Source: JAPLGZ01 sp038225095
GTDB taxonomy: Bacteria; Chloroflexota; Anaerolineae; Caldilineales; Caldilineaceae
DNA: 13,511 bases
Assembly: GCA_038225095.1 (NCBI GenBank)
Contig: JBBREZ010000156.1
Coordinates: 1-13,511, forward strand
Direction of reading: 5' to 3'
Below, piece by piece: positions 6,584 to 13,449 of the stretch (positions are counted from its first letter, which is position 1; the number at the start of each line of letters is the position of its first letter). The translations under genes and the position numbers were made by a program. The notes beneath the pieces were generated by a model. The model searched no databases and was not told the origin of the DNA. It worked only from the letters and a program-made list of their open reading frames with translations.

Positions 6584-7540
6584 ATGAACGCTACTCCTCA
6601 CTACCCAATCGGTGTCCTGATTATGGCCTACGGCGGCCCGAATTCGTTGGCCGAAATCCCTGGTTATCTGTCCGACATCCGCAGTGGACGCGTGACGACG
6701 CCTGCTGTGCTCGAAGAAATTACCAATAACTATCGCCAGATCGGTGGCAAGTCACCGCTGTTGGAAATTAGCACGCGCCAAGTGGCTGCCGTGCGCGCAC
6801 AGTTGGACCCAGCACTTTTCAAATGTTATATGGGCATGCGCCATTGGTCACCCTGGATCGAAGATGTGGTCGGGCAGATGGTGACGGATGGCATTACCCA
6901 GGCGGTTAGCGTGGTGCTGGCGCCGCACTATAGCCAATTGAGCGTTGCCAAATATCAAGAGAAGATTGCCGATGGTCTAGCGATGCAGCGCGCCCAGTGG
7001 GCGCCCGAGCTTGAATTTAAGCATGTGGCCAGCTATCATGACGCACCGCAGTACATTCAAGCGATGGCGAACCGAGTGCAGGAAACCTTGCAGCGCTGGC
7101 CAGCCGGCGAACGTGCCCAAGTGCATGTGATTTTGAGCGCGCACAGCCTACCCGTACGGATTCTGAAAATGGGCGACCCGTATGACAGCCAGTTGCATGA
7201 AAGCGCGCAACTGATCGCCGATCAGGCAGGTCTGGCGGCGGATCAATGGTCGTGGAGCTATCAATCGGCGGGACGCAGCCCTGAACCGTGGCTGGGACCG
7301 CAATTAGAAGACTACATTCCCACTTTGGCGGCGCGCGGCATCAAAAACATGATCAGCATGCCGATTGGCTTTGTCGCCGATCACGTTGAAATCTTGTACG
7401 ACATTGACATCAAGGCGCAAGGCGTCGCCCGTGAACTGGGCGTGCGCCTTGAACGTCCGCCTGCGCTGAATGATGATCCACTGTATATTGCGACATTGGT
7501 CGATGTGATCAAGCGTCAAGCGGCTGAGTGGTTAAATTAG
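6584..7540 (+). CDS. hemH: Ferrochelatase (probably coproporphyrin type, CpfC)
   Basis: Inserts ferrous iron into the porphyrin; in a HemQ-containing pathway the substrate would be coproporphyrin III. It has 318 residues. LIMAYGGPNS (12-21) opens the first Rossmann-like half. GMRHWSP (84-90) is followed by VLAPHYS. The catalytic His187 is in ILSAHSLPVRI, and Glu269 is in GFVADHVEILYDID, the standard ferrochelatase pair. It lacks an extended C-terminal tail and the cysteine cluster of [2Fe-2S] forms, consistent with a soluble CpfC-like enzyme. The GMRHWSP segment resembles forms from organisms using coproporphyrin, but substrate choice cannot be settled from sequence alone. The ATG at 6584 has only a weak purine stretch upstream; the ATG at 6571 is out of frame. 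Confidence 0.95.
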   Translation: MNATPHYPIGVLIMAYGGPNSLAEIPGYLSDIRSGRVTTPAVLEEITNNYRQIGGKSPLLEISTRQVAAVRAQLDPALFKCYMGMRHWSPWIEDVVGQMVTDGITQAVSVVLAPHYSQLSVAKYQEKIADGLAMQRAQWAPELEFKHVASYHDAPQYIQAMANRVQETLQRWPAGERAQVHVILSAHSLPVRILKMGDPYDSQLHESAQLIADQAGLAADQWSWSYQSAGRSPEPWLGPQLEDYIPTLAARGIKNMISMPIGFVADHVEILYDIDIKAQGVARELGVRLERPPALNDDPLYIATLVDVIKRQAAEWLN

Positions 7541-7566
7541 GGTAACGATTCAGGTCTAGCACTGCA

Positions 7567-7636
7567 CAGGTAGACGCCCATCAGTAGATGGGACGTAAAC
7601 AGGAATGCAGGGTGTATTACCTGTTTGCCTGTCTAC
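7567..7636. repeat. Second copy of the intergenic hairpin repeat
   Basis: Positions 7573-7603 match 5329-5359 at 29 of 31 bases, including CCCATC (7577-7582) with GATGGG (7587-7592). Around it AAACAGG (7597-7603) pairs with CCTGTTT (7620-7626), and GTAGAC (7570-7575) with GTCTAC (7631-7636). The same unit beside two genes of one cluster, with a conserved stem and varied flanks, indicates a dispersed repeat. Confidence 0.75.
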
Positions 7637-7672
7637 ACAAGGACTGAACAGTTACAAATTAGGATTGGTAGC

Positions 7673-7734
7673 GTGCAGCGCACTGGGCAGTCGATGGTTC
7701 GTACCACGAGATAGCCTCGTCCAGTGCAATGCAC
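7673..7734 (+). promoter_or_regulatory. Structured leader before hemY
   Basis: GTGCAGCGCACTGG (7673-7686) and CCAGTGCAATGCAC (7721-7734) form an inverted repeat with 12 of 14 pairs. Inside it ACGAG (7706-7710) pairs with CTCGT (7716-7720) around a 5-nt loop. The structure ends 20 nt before the GTG start of hemY and could influence its translation or transcription. It matches no riboswitch class that I recognise, and may simply be another palindromic repeat. Confidence 0.4.
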
Positions 7735-7754
7735 TTTGAGCAAATAGGTAAATT

Positions 7755-9152
7755 GTGAAACAAGTGATTATCATCGGCGGCGGTATCACCGGGCTGGCGG
7801 CGGCCTATCGCTTACAACACCTGGCGCCAGCTAGCGACATTACGCTGATCGAACGCGACGAACGCCTGGGCGGTAAAATCTTGACCGAGCAGAGCGAAGG
7901 TTTTGTTGTCGAAGGCGCGCCAGACAGCTTTCTCAGCCGCAAGCCGCGCGGGGTTGGGCTGTGCGAAGAATTGGGGTTGGCGGCACAGTTGCAAGGCCGT
8001 GACCCGCGCCATAGCAAGACTTTTGTGCGCCGCTATGGCGCGCTCCATCCCCTGCCATCGGGCCTGACCGGCATGATTCCCACCAATCTGGCGGCGCTTG
8101 AGCATCATCCGTTACTCTCGCCCGCGGGTCGGGCGCGCCTGGCTCAGGAAGTTGATCTGCCCGCCGCGCCAGCGAACGGTGATGAAACCTTGGCTAGTTT
8201 TGTCACGCGCCGATTAGGGCGTGAAGTCTACGAGAATTTGGTTGAACCTTTGATGAGTGGGATTTACGCCGGTGATGGTGCGCAGTTGAGCCTGGCCGCC
8301 ACCTTTCCCCAGTTGCGTCAGCTTGAGTTAAAGCATGGCAGTTTGCTGAAAGGGTTGCAGGCGGGCCAGCGTGAAGCGAGCGGCCAGGTAGCCGACAACC
8401 AGTATCCACCCTTCGTTGCGCTGCGCGGCGGCATGGGTACACTCGTGACTCGCTTGGTCGCGCAGCTTCGCCAGACCAAAATTTTGACCGGCGTTGGCGT
8501 CGTTGGCGTCAATCACGCCGCTGATAATCGTTATACAGTGCATTTAGAACAAGGGCCAGCACTTCAGGCTGACGCTCTGATCATCACGACGCCCGCATTT
8601 GTCACAGCCCACTTGCTGACCGACATTGATCCGCGGCTGGCCGAGCTTCACACGGCCATTCCCTATGCTTCATCGGCGACGATCAGTTTTGCGTTTGCGT
8701 TAGCCGATTTGCCGGAAGCGCCAGACGGCTATGGGTATGTGATCCCAGGCGTCGAAGATACCGACGTGCTCGCCTGCACCTGGAGTTCGAGCAAGTGGGC
8801 TGATCGTGCGCCCGCTGATTATGCCCTGGTGCGCGTCTATCTAGGGCGATTTGGCCGACGCAATGTGCTAGCCGACAGCGATGATGACCTCGTTGCGTTG
8901 GCGCTGAATGAACTCAAGACAACGCTGGGCTATACGGCCACCCCACGCCAACAATGGATCTTCCGTTGGCCGCGCAGCATGCCGCAATATACACTCGGCC
9001 ATGTGGAACGCCTACAGCAAATTGAAGCAAAACTAAGCGAACATCCCAATTTTTTGCTCGCCGGGGCCGCCTATCGTGGCGTCGGTATCCCTGATTGTAT
9101 TCAGGGCGGCGAGGAAGCGGCGCGTGGTGTGATTAATTACTTTGGCATGTGA
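7755..9152 (+). CDS. hemY: Coproporphyrinogen/protoporphyrinogen oxidase, HemY (CgoX) type
   Basis: An FAD-dependent, oxygen-using oxidase of 465 residues. Paired with HemQ it would convert coproporphyrinogen III to coproporphyrin III (CgoX); in other organisms the family oxidises protoporphyrinogen IX. The N-terminal dinucleotide-binding motif is VIIIGGGITGLAAAYRL (4-20), followed by LIERDERLGGKI (31-42). LVEPLMSGIYAGD (162-174) and ALRGGMGTLV (222-231) are family-typical. The C-terminal FAD-contacting segment AGAAYRGVGIPDCIQGGEEA (436-455) is complete. No signal peptide or strong membrane helix is seen, so it is probably soluble or peripherally bound. The start is GTG, chosen because it puts the FAD motif at the very N-terminus; AGGT lies just upstream at 7746-7749. 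Preceded by a 214-nt spacer with repeats. Confidence 0.95.
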   Translation: MKQVIIIGGGITGLAAAYRLQHLAPASDITLIERDERLGGKILTEQSEGFVVEGAPDSFLSRKPRGVGLCEELGLAAQLQGRDPRHSKTFVRRYGALHPLPSGLTGMIPTNLAALEHHPLLSPAGRARLAQEVDLPAAPANGDETLASFVTRRLGREVYENLVEPLMSGIYAGDGAQLSLAATFPQLRQLELKHGSLLKGLQAGQREASGQVADNQYPPFVALRGGMGTLVTRLVAQLRQTKILTGVGVVGVNHAADNRYTVHLEQGPALQADALIITTPAFVTAHLLTDIDPRLAELHTAIPYASSATISFAFALADLPEAPDGYGYVIPGVEDTDVLACTWSSSKWADRAPADYALVRVYLGRFGRRNVLADSDDDLVALALNELKTTLGYTATPRQQWIFRWPRSMPQYTLGHVERLQQIEAKLSEHPNFLLAGAAYRGVGIPDCIQGGEEAARGVINYFGM

Positions 9153-9160
9153 TCATTCAA

Positions 9161-9208
9161 GGAGATTAAGAGATTAGGAAATTGCTCGTTTTTAATCTCC
9201 TAATCTCC
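9161..9208. repeat. Inverted repeat of tandem GGAGATTA words, hemY-hemL spacer
   Basis: Arm 9161-9176 (GGAGATTAAGAGATTA) pairs with 9193-9208 (TAATCTCCTAATCTCC) at 15 of 16 positions. The 3' arm is two tandem copies of TAATCTCC. It is designed like the repeats after hemQ and hemE, but with a different word. T's before the 3' arm rather than after it argue against a standard terminator. Confidence 0.7.
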
Positions 9209-9222
9209 TCCTTCATTAGACT

Positions 9223-9227
9223 AGGAG
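9223..9227 (+). promoter_or_regulatory. Ribosome binding site deciding the TTG start of hemL
   Basis: AGGAG, 7 nt before TTG at 9235. No ATG lies in frame before the conserved SKELFSEAQ segment, so the site decides the start. Confidence 0.75.
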
Positions 9228-9234
9228 CAAACCC

Positions 9235-10530
9235 TTGCTACAAATTCAGCGTTCAAAAGAACTTTTCAGTGAAGCCCAGCAATTAATGCCAGGTGGTGTC
9301 AATTCGCCAGTGCGCGCTTTTCGAGCGGTCGGTGGCCAGCCACTGTTTATTGAGCGTGGCGAAGGCGCCTATCTATTTGATGTCGATGGCAACCGTTATG
9401 TTGATTATGTACTGTCGTGGGGACCGCTCATTCTAGGGCATGCCCATCCAAAGGTGGTGGCGGCCTTGCAGGCGGCGCTGCTCAAAGGTACAAGTTACGG
9501 TGCGCCGAACCCACTGGAAGTGGAACTGGCTAAGCTTGTAATGGCTTTGATGCCTAACATTGAGATGATTCGTTTTGTGAACTCGGGTACTGAGGCCACC
9601 ATGAGCGCCTTGCGTTTGGCGCGCGCCTTTACGGGCCGCACGAAGTTCGTCAAATTTGAGGGTAACTATCATGGCCACGCCGATATGTTGCTGGTGCAGG
9701 CCGGTTCTGGGGTGGCGACGCTCGGCTTGCCGGATTCGCCTGGTGTGCCCGCTTCTACGGTGGCCGACACGTTGACCGCGCCTTACAACGATCTGGCGGC
9801 GGTTGAACAGTTGTTTGCGCAATTCCCCGGTCAAATTGCCGCCTTGATCGTAGAGCCGGTGGTCGGCAATATGGGCTTGGTGCCGCCGCTGCCCGGTTTT
9901 CTAGCGGGCTTACGCGCCATCACCGAGCGGGACGGCGCGCTGCTTATTTTCGACGAAGTCATGACCGGTTTCCGCGTGCATCTTGGTGGCGCGCAGACAC
10001 TTTACAACGTTAAGCCCGACCTAACGACACTGGGCAAGGTGATCGGTGGGGGGCTGCCAGTCGGGGCATACGGCGGGCGACGGGAGATTATGGAAATGGT
10101 TGCGCCGGTGGGGCCGATGTATCAGGCGGGAACGCTTTCGGGCAACCCGCTAGCCATGACGGCTGGGATTACGACCCTTCGAGAACTCCAAGCGCCTGGC
10201 GTATGGGAAGACTTGGAAGCGTCCGGCCAAAAATTGATGATGGGATTAGGGGCTGCCGCCGAAGAGGCAGGCGTAAATCTTTCGCATAGTAGAATTGGTA
10301 CGATGTTTGGACTGTTCTTCACCGACCAGCCTGTGATCAATTGGTCAACCGCTAAGCGTTCGGATACTCAGGCGTTTGCGCGCTTTTTTCAAGCCATGCT
10401 GGAAAATGGCGTTTATCTGGCCCCTTCGCAGTTTGAGGCTGGGTTCCTCTCTACCGCCCATGGCGACGCCGAGATTGAGGCCACGATTCAGGCCGCCGCG
10501 CGTGCCTTTCACCAAGTTCAATTTCAGTAA
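9235..10530 (+). CDS. hemL: Glutamate-1-semialdehyde 2,1-aminomutase
   Basis: A PLP enzyme that moves the amino group of glutamate-1-semialdehyde to give 5-aminolevulinate, completing the C5 entry begun by HemA. At 431 residues it is full length for this class-III aminotransferase relative. The N-terminus has MPGGVNSPVRAF (18-29). PLP-phosphate and ring contacts are in NSGTEATMSALRLAR (116-130) and NYHGHAD (144-150). LIFDEVMTGFR has Asp240. LGKVIGGGLPVGAYGG contains the Schiff-base Lys268. YQAGTLSGNPLAMTAG (296-311) is a further family signature. The start is TTG, supported by AGGAG 7 nt upstream. Although its product is used before HemB, the gene is last in the cluster, and the intrinsic terminator at 10655 closes the unit behind it. 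Confidence 0.98.
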   Translation: MLQIQRSKELFSEAQQLMPGGVNSPVRAFRAVGGQPLFIERGEGAYLFDVDGNRYVDYVLSWGPLILGHAHPKVVAALQAALLKGTSYGAPNPLEVELAKLVMALMPNIEMIRFVNSGTEATMSALRLARAFTGRTKFVKFEGNYHGHADMLLVQAGSGVATLGLPDSPGVPASTVADTLTAPYNDLAAVEQLFAQFPGQIAALIVEPVVGNMGLVPPLPGFLAGLRAITERDGALLIFDEVMTGFRVHLGGAQTLYNVKPDLTTLGKVIGGGLPVGAYGGRREIMEMVAPVGPMYQAGTLSGNPLAMTAGITTLRELQAPGVWEDLEASGQKLMMGLGAAAEEAGVNLSHSRIGTMFGLFFTDQPVINWSTAKRSDTQAFARFFQAMLENGVYLAPSQFEAGFLSTAHGDAEIEATIQAAARAFHQVQFQ

Positions 10531-10654
10531 GCAATAAACGCCTGAACGATTAGCACGTCGCCAAAACTTACACAATGCTTACATTACAGCGCCAGTGCGA
10601 AGGAATGGGGGTCTAGAAACGATTTATAGAGTGAGGCTTGTTATGCCTACTGCG

Positions 10655-10689
10655 AAACGCCAGCGGTGTGGATTCCCGCTGGCGTTTTT
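10655..10689 (+). terminator. Intrinsic terminator behind the heme cluster
   Basis: A perfect 12-bp stem, AAACGCCAGCGG (10655-10666) with CCGCTGGCGTTT (10676-10687), 9-nt loop and five T's (10685-10689). The A's at the 5' side give a short U-run for the opposite strand too, so it may also stop the - strand transcript arriving from 10728. Confidence 0.9.
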
Positions 10690-10727
10690 GGCTCCCTACA
10701 AACAAAGGTTGGGTGGATTGACCTGCT

Positions 10728-11422
10728 TCAACGGGTGACCGTGCCCAAGAACACGGCGGTTCCATCCGCTGGTAGATGTGCGCCTTGTGGCGTCGACAAC
10801 TGCACGGCTAATGCGTACACCCCAGGTGCAAGCGTAGGTGGTAGTTTGATTTGATACTCATCCACCAGCCGCCAGCCTGGTTGCCAACGGGTGGTCAGCA
10901 AACTGTCTTCGCCTGGGCGATTCACTTGTTCTGCCACACGCTTGCTTTTGTTCAGCGCATCCGTGGTCACGACACGGACAGTCACGGTCCAGTCATGCGT
11001 CGGCTGGGCCGAGACCAGCCAGTGGAGCTCAACGTAGAGTGTCTTACCCGCCTGGGCCGGGGTGGGATGGGCGGTGTAGCCGAGGAGGCCAATGCCATCG
11101 CCGAGCGTAACCTCCCTGCGGGTTTGGGGGAGAGACTGCGGTGTGGCGTTGGCTGGGAGCCGATAGACGCGGGCAAAAAGCTGGCCTTGCGGATCGAAGA
11201 TCGCTTGCTGCACCGTCGCTTAGGAAAGATCCGCGGCAAGAGCTTTTCGGTATAGCGATTGTCATTTAACACGATATAGAGCGCCGGCTGCGCTGAAGGC
11301 TGGGCAGGCACGGGAAAGATATGGCGGCCATCAAACGTGACCGGCATTAGTCCAGGCTGAAGCGGGCGCGGCATTTTGGGCGAGGCTATCCACATGTTGC
11401 CTAACCGTAGCCATCCTTCGTG
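10728..11422 (-). pseudogene. Broken 3' fragment of a probable membrane glycosyltransferase
   Basis: Read on the - strand from just after the recombinase stop, one frame gives HEGWLRLGNMWIASPKM and then FDGRHIFPVP, PALYIVLNDNRY and LLPRIFPK. About position 11219 the frame must shift by one base to continue as ATVQQAIFDPQGQLFARVYR, and then a beta-rich domain to the stop at 10728. That later part has LGDGIGLLGY, GKTLYVELHW, RWQPGWRLVDEYQIKLPP and GVYALAVQLST. In my recall, this style of C-terminal beta-sandwich ends large multi-membrane-span glycosyltransferases (family 39-like) of Chloroflexota. No membrane segments or catalytic part remain. The 5' end is lost exactly where the recombinase gene ends. 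A GTG at 11213 could start the second part alone, but it has no ribosome binding site. The shift could also be a sequencing error. Confidence 0.5.
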
Positions 11423-12472
11423 CTAAGCCATCCCTTCATTGGCAATCTTGGCGCGTTCAACATAGCGTCTGGGCATGGCAAGGCTGGACCAACCGCCGGC
11501 TTCTTGGAGGCGCAAGACATCCACTTTGCCTGCCCAATAGGTCGCCCAGTAATGGCGACAGTCGTGGGGAGAAAGCCCCGCAAGCCCTACGCGCTCCCCG
11601 AGCAGTTTCACGCGGGCTTTAATTGACCGCTCATTAATGCCCGCCTCAGCAAGCTGGCCATTTTTGAGCGATTCGCGTAGTAGTAAGCCTTGGGATGGGC
11701 AATCGCCCGCAACAACCCAAGCGTAGAGAGCGCGCAAGGTATCCGCCGTCAGTCGATGGGTTTGCTCCCCATCTATTTTTGGGCGCTCGAACGTAAATAT
11801 ACCCGTTTTTAAATCGAAATTATCAACCTGGAGCACGGCTACCTCGCCGACGCGCAGGCCGTGGTCGAGCAACAGGCACATCAGCAGGGTGTCGCGGCGA
11901 CCTTGTGGCGTTTCCGGCTGCTGCTGTTTAAGTTGGATGGCTTGCTCTTGAGCAATTTTGACCGGTGTCGCTTTTTTATCGCCTACTCTAGTTGTTTTCC
12001 GATGGGCGTTGATGCGCTTCGCCTCTGTTTTTCCGTAGCCCGTAACGGTTTTAATCAAGGCCAGATCGTGCGTACTGACCGTGCCCGCCTTGGCCGCTAA
12101 TTTGGCATAAGTCTTCAGTGTAGAAAGCCGGCGATTAACTGAGCTTACGGCTTGCCCCTGTTGTAATTGCCATTTGACGAAGCCATCGACAATGCCCCAG
12201 GTTATCCCTTGCCACGCGTTTGGATTGGATTGCAGCAGCATGCCGGTTGGTGCGCCTGGAATGCCAGCCACCGCAAGATAGGCTGAAAACATGGTCAAGT
12301 CTGCACGTTGCGCGCTGATCGTATTGTTCGCCTTGCGCCTGATATAATCTTCAAATGCACTTTGAGCCGCATAATGGTTCGCAACTTGTCCCGCCAGCTC
12401 GACGGCCTGGGATAGCTGTTCGCTCGACAAAATATTATCGCTGGAATGCTCGATTGATTGTACTTTGCTCAT
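11423..12472 (-). CDS. Tyrosine recombinase / phage-type integrase
   Basis: A 349-residue site-specific recombinase. The N-terminal core-binding region (about 38-150) contains ADLTMFSAYLAVAG and SSVNRRLSTLKTYAKLA, the helical SAM-like DNA-binding fold of the family. The catalytic domain (about 170-345) has Arg207 in DHGLRVGEVAVL, a beta-hairpin lysine candidate Lys232 in FERPKID, His303 and Arg306 in LSPHDCRHYWAT, Trp328 in AGGWSS where many relatives have His, and the nucleophile Tyr337 in RRYVERAKIANEG. The set is complete, so the enzyme is probably active. The ATG is the first in frame; the upstream ribosome binding site is weak. It is not an obvious XerC/XerD: the location is accessory and the length is greater. 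Its stop directly abuts a truncated glycosyltransferase gene, as expected for an integrase next to one end of an inserted element. No excisionase gene or att repeat could be identified. Confidence 0.9.
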   Translation of the reverse strand: MSKVQSIEHSSDNILSSEQLSQAVELAGQVANHYAAQSAFEDYIRRKANNTISAQRADLTMFSAYLAVAGIPGAPTGMLLQSNPNAWQGITWGIVDGFVKWQLQQGQAVSSVNRRLSTLKTYAKLAAKAGTVSTHDLALIKTVTGYGKTEAKRINAHRKTTRVGDKKATPVKIAQEQAIQLKQQQPETPQGRRDTLLMCLLLDHGLRVGEVAVLQVDNFDLKTGIFTFERPKIDGEQTHRLTADTLRALYAWVVAGDCPSQGLLLRESLKNGQLAEAGINERSIKARVKLLGERVGLAGLSPHDCRHYWATYWAGKVDVLRLQEAGGWSSLAMPRRYVERAKIANEGMA

Positions 12473-12583
12473 GGACTTGGTAACTTTCGCTTGTATATCA
12501 ATATGCTTACTATCCAGAATATTAATTTTTTGTTCACTTGCATTTGCATTATTTTCTGATATTGTCTTTATTTAGATAGGTTT

Positions 12584-13389
12584 TTACGAAGCTAATCTCA
12601 CTTCAAAAGAAACTTGAACAAGTTCCTTGTCGCCACTCAGTACGCGGGCCAACCAAATCCCTAGGACAGATGCTTCACCCCAAAAGGGAACTACTAATAC
12701 CTTACGTTGAATTAAATTTAAACCTGTCACATCAAAGATAATTGGGAGTTGATAAGCAATCTTATTGTTTGAATCGATCACTTCAAACACCAATTCGTAC
12801 CTAGTTTCGACTTTTACTTCTTCTGCATCAATAACAAATACGAAGTTGCTTTGAACAATGCATGGTAGTTCATATACAGGATAAAAACTCCAACCACCCC
12901 CAAGCATATAAAGTAAGCCGTCCCGGATTTCAGCGTAGTTGACAAGCAAAGCTGATGAAATCCGAATTCTACCAGTAGAAGATAACGCAAGCTCTGCCTG
13001 CGTTGGATGACCTCCTCCCTTACCACCTTTTGCTGTCAGGGTAGTTAGCTTGCCACTTATATGCTGAAAGCTTAACGTTGTGTCTTCGCCATCTCTTCCA
13101 CCCTGTCCATTCTTTCCACCTTCACCACCCGCTCCTACTTCAATTACAATAGGAATATCTCTAGAAACACCTTCAAGAGACAACGAACCTATTAGTGTAT
13201 CACCGCCATTCCCTCCACTACCTCCAACCGCTCCAGGACCAATCGCTGAACCTCCTCCTCCACCTGAACCGGGAACATTCCCCCCTGACCACCTTGAGCT
13301 GACCGAATATTTTTACCTACAATAACATTTTCCGAATCATTACCTACAACGCTACTGATATTGTCCTGCCCCTCGCACTCCGTACTCAT
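12584..13389 (-). pseudogene. Glycine-rich protein with DUF6941-like C-terminus, split by a one-base shift
   Basis: Not a characterised protein. Starting at the ATG at 13389 (ribosome binding site AAGGAG, 4-nt spacing), the frame reads MSTECEGQDNISSVVGNDSE, then NVIVGKNIRSAQGGQGG, and goes out of frame in a run of six G (- strand, 13280-13285). With one more G it continues NVPGSGGGGGSAIGPG and joins the long frame ending at 12584, giving 268 residues. The span is 806 nt, one short of a multiple of three, in agreement. The N-terminal part (about 33-130) is full of GG and GGxGG repeats. The C-terminal half has NYAEIRDGLLYMLGGGWSFY, then alternating strands such as FVFVIDAEE, YELVFEVIDS and VSFEVRLAS; this resembles DUF6941 proteins as I remember them. 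No signal peptide. The TTG at 13183 that would start the downstream frame alone has no ribosome binding site. Confidence 0.6.
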
Positions 13390-13393
13390 AATA

Positions 13394-13399
13394 CTCCTT
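13394..13399 (-). promoter_or_regulatory. Ribosome binding site of the Gly-rich gene
   Basis: AAGGAG on the - strand, 4 nt before the ATG at 13389. It is the clearest translation signal in the - strand region and fixes this start rather than the TTG at 13183. Confidence 0.75.
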
Positions 13400-13420
13400 A
13401 GTTTCTTATTAACGCCTATA

Positions 13421-13449
13421 AGTATAAATTATGGGCGGGAATATCTTAA
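13421..13449 (-). promoter_or_regulatory. Sigma-70-like promoter of the Gly-rich gene
   Basis: On the - strand TTAAGA (13449-13444, 4 of 6 to the -35 consensus) and TATACT (13426-13421, 5 of 6 to the -10) are separated by exactly 17 nt. Transcription would begin near 13414, leaving a leader of about 25 nt with the ribosome binding site. The position is apt, but AT-rich DNA can give such matches by chance. Confidence 0.5.

Noticed and set aside
7541..7754. tRNA or small RNA gene in the hemH-hemY spacer
   Set aside because: The stems do not make a cloverleaf and no tRNA-specific bases were found; repeats explain the structure.
10851..11255. 134-residue + strand open frame
   Set aside because: It is antisense to the glycosyltransferase fragment, whose translation is clearly protein-like.
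11861..12100. 79-residue + strand open frame inside the recombinase
   Set aside because: Opposite-strand shadow of the catalytic domain; no own signals.
11423..12472. Housekeeping XerC/XerD recombinase
   Set aside because: It is longer than typical Xer proteins, has Trp328, and lies at the breakpoint of a truncated gene in accessory DNA.
11423..13389. Insertion sequence
   Set aside because: No transposase and no terminal inverted repeats with target duplications were found around the pair; a tyrosine recombinase does not define an IS here.
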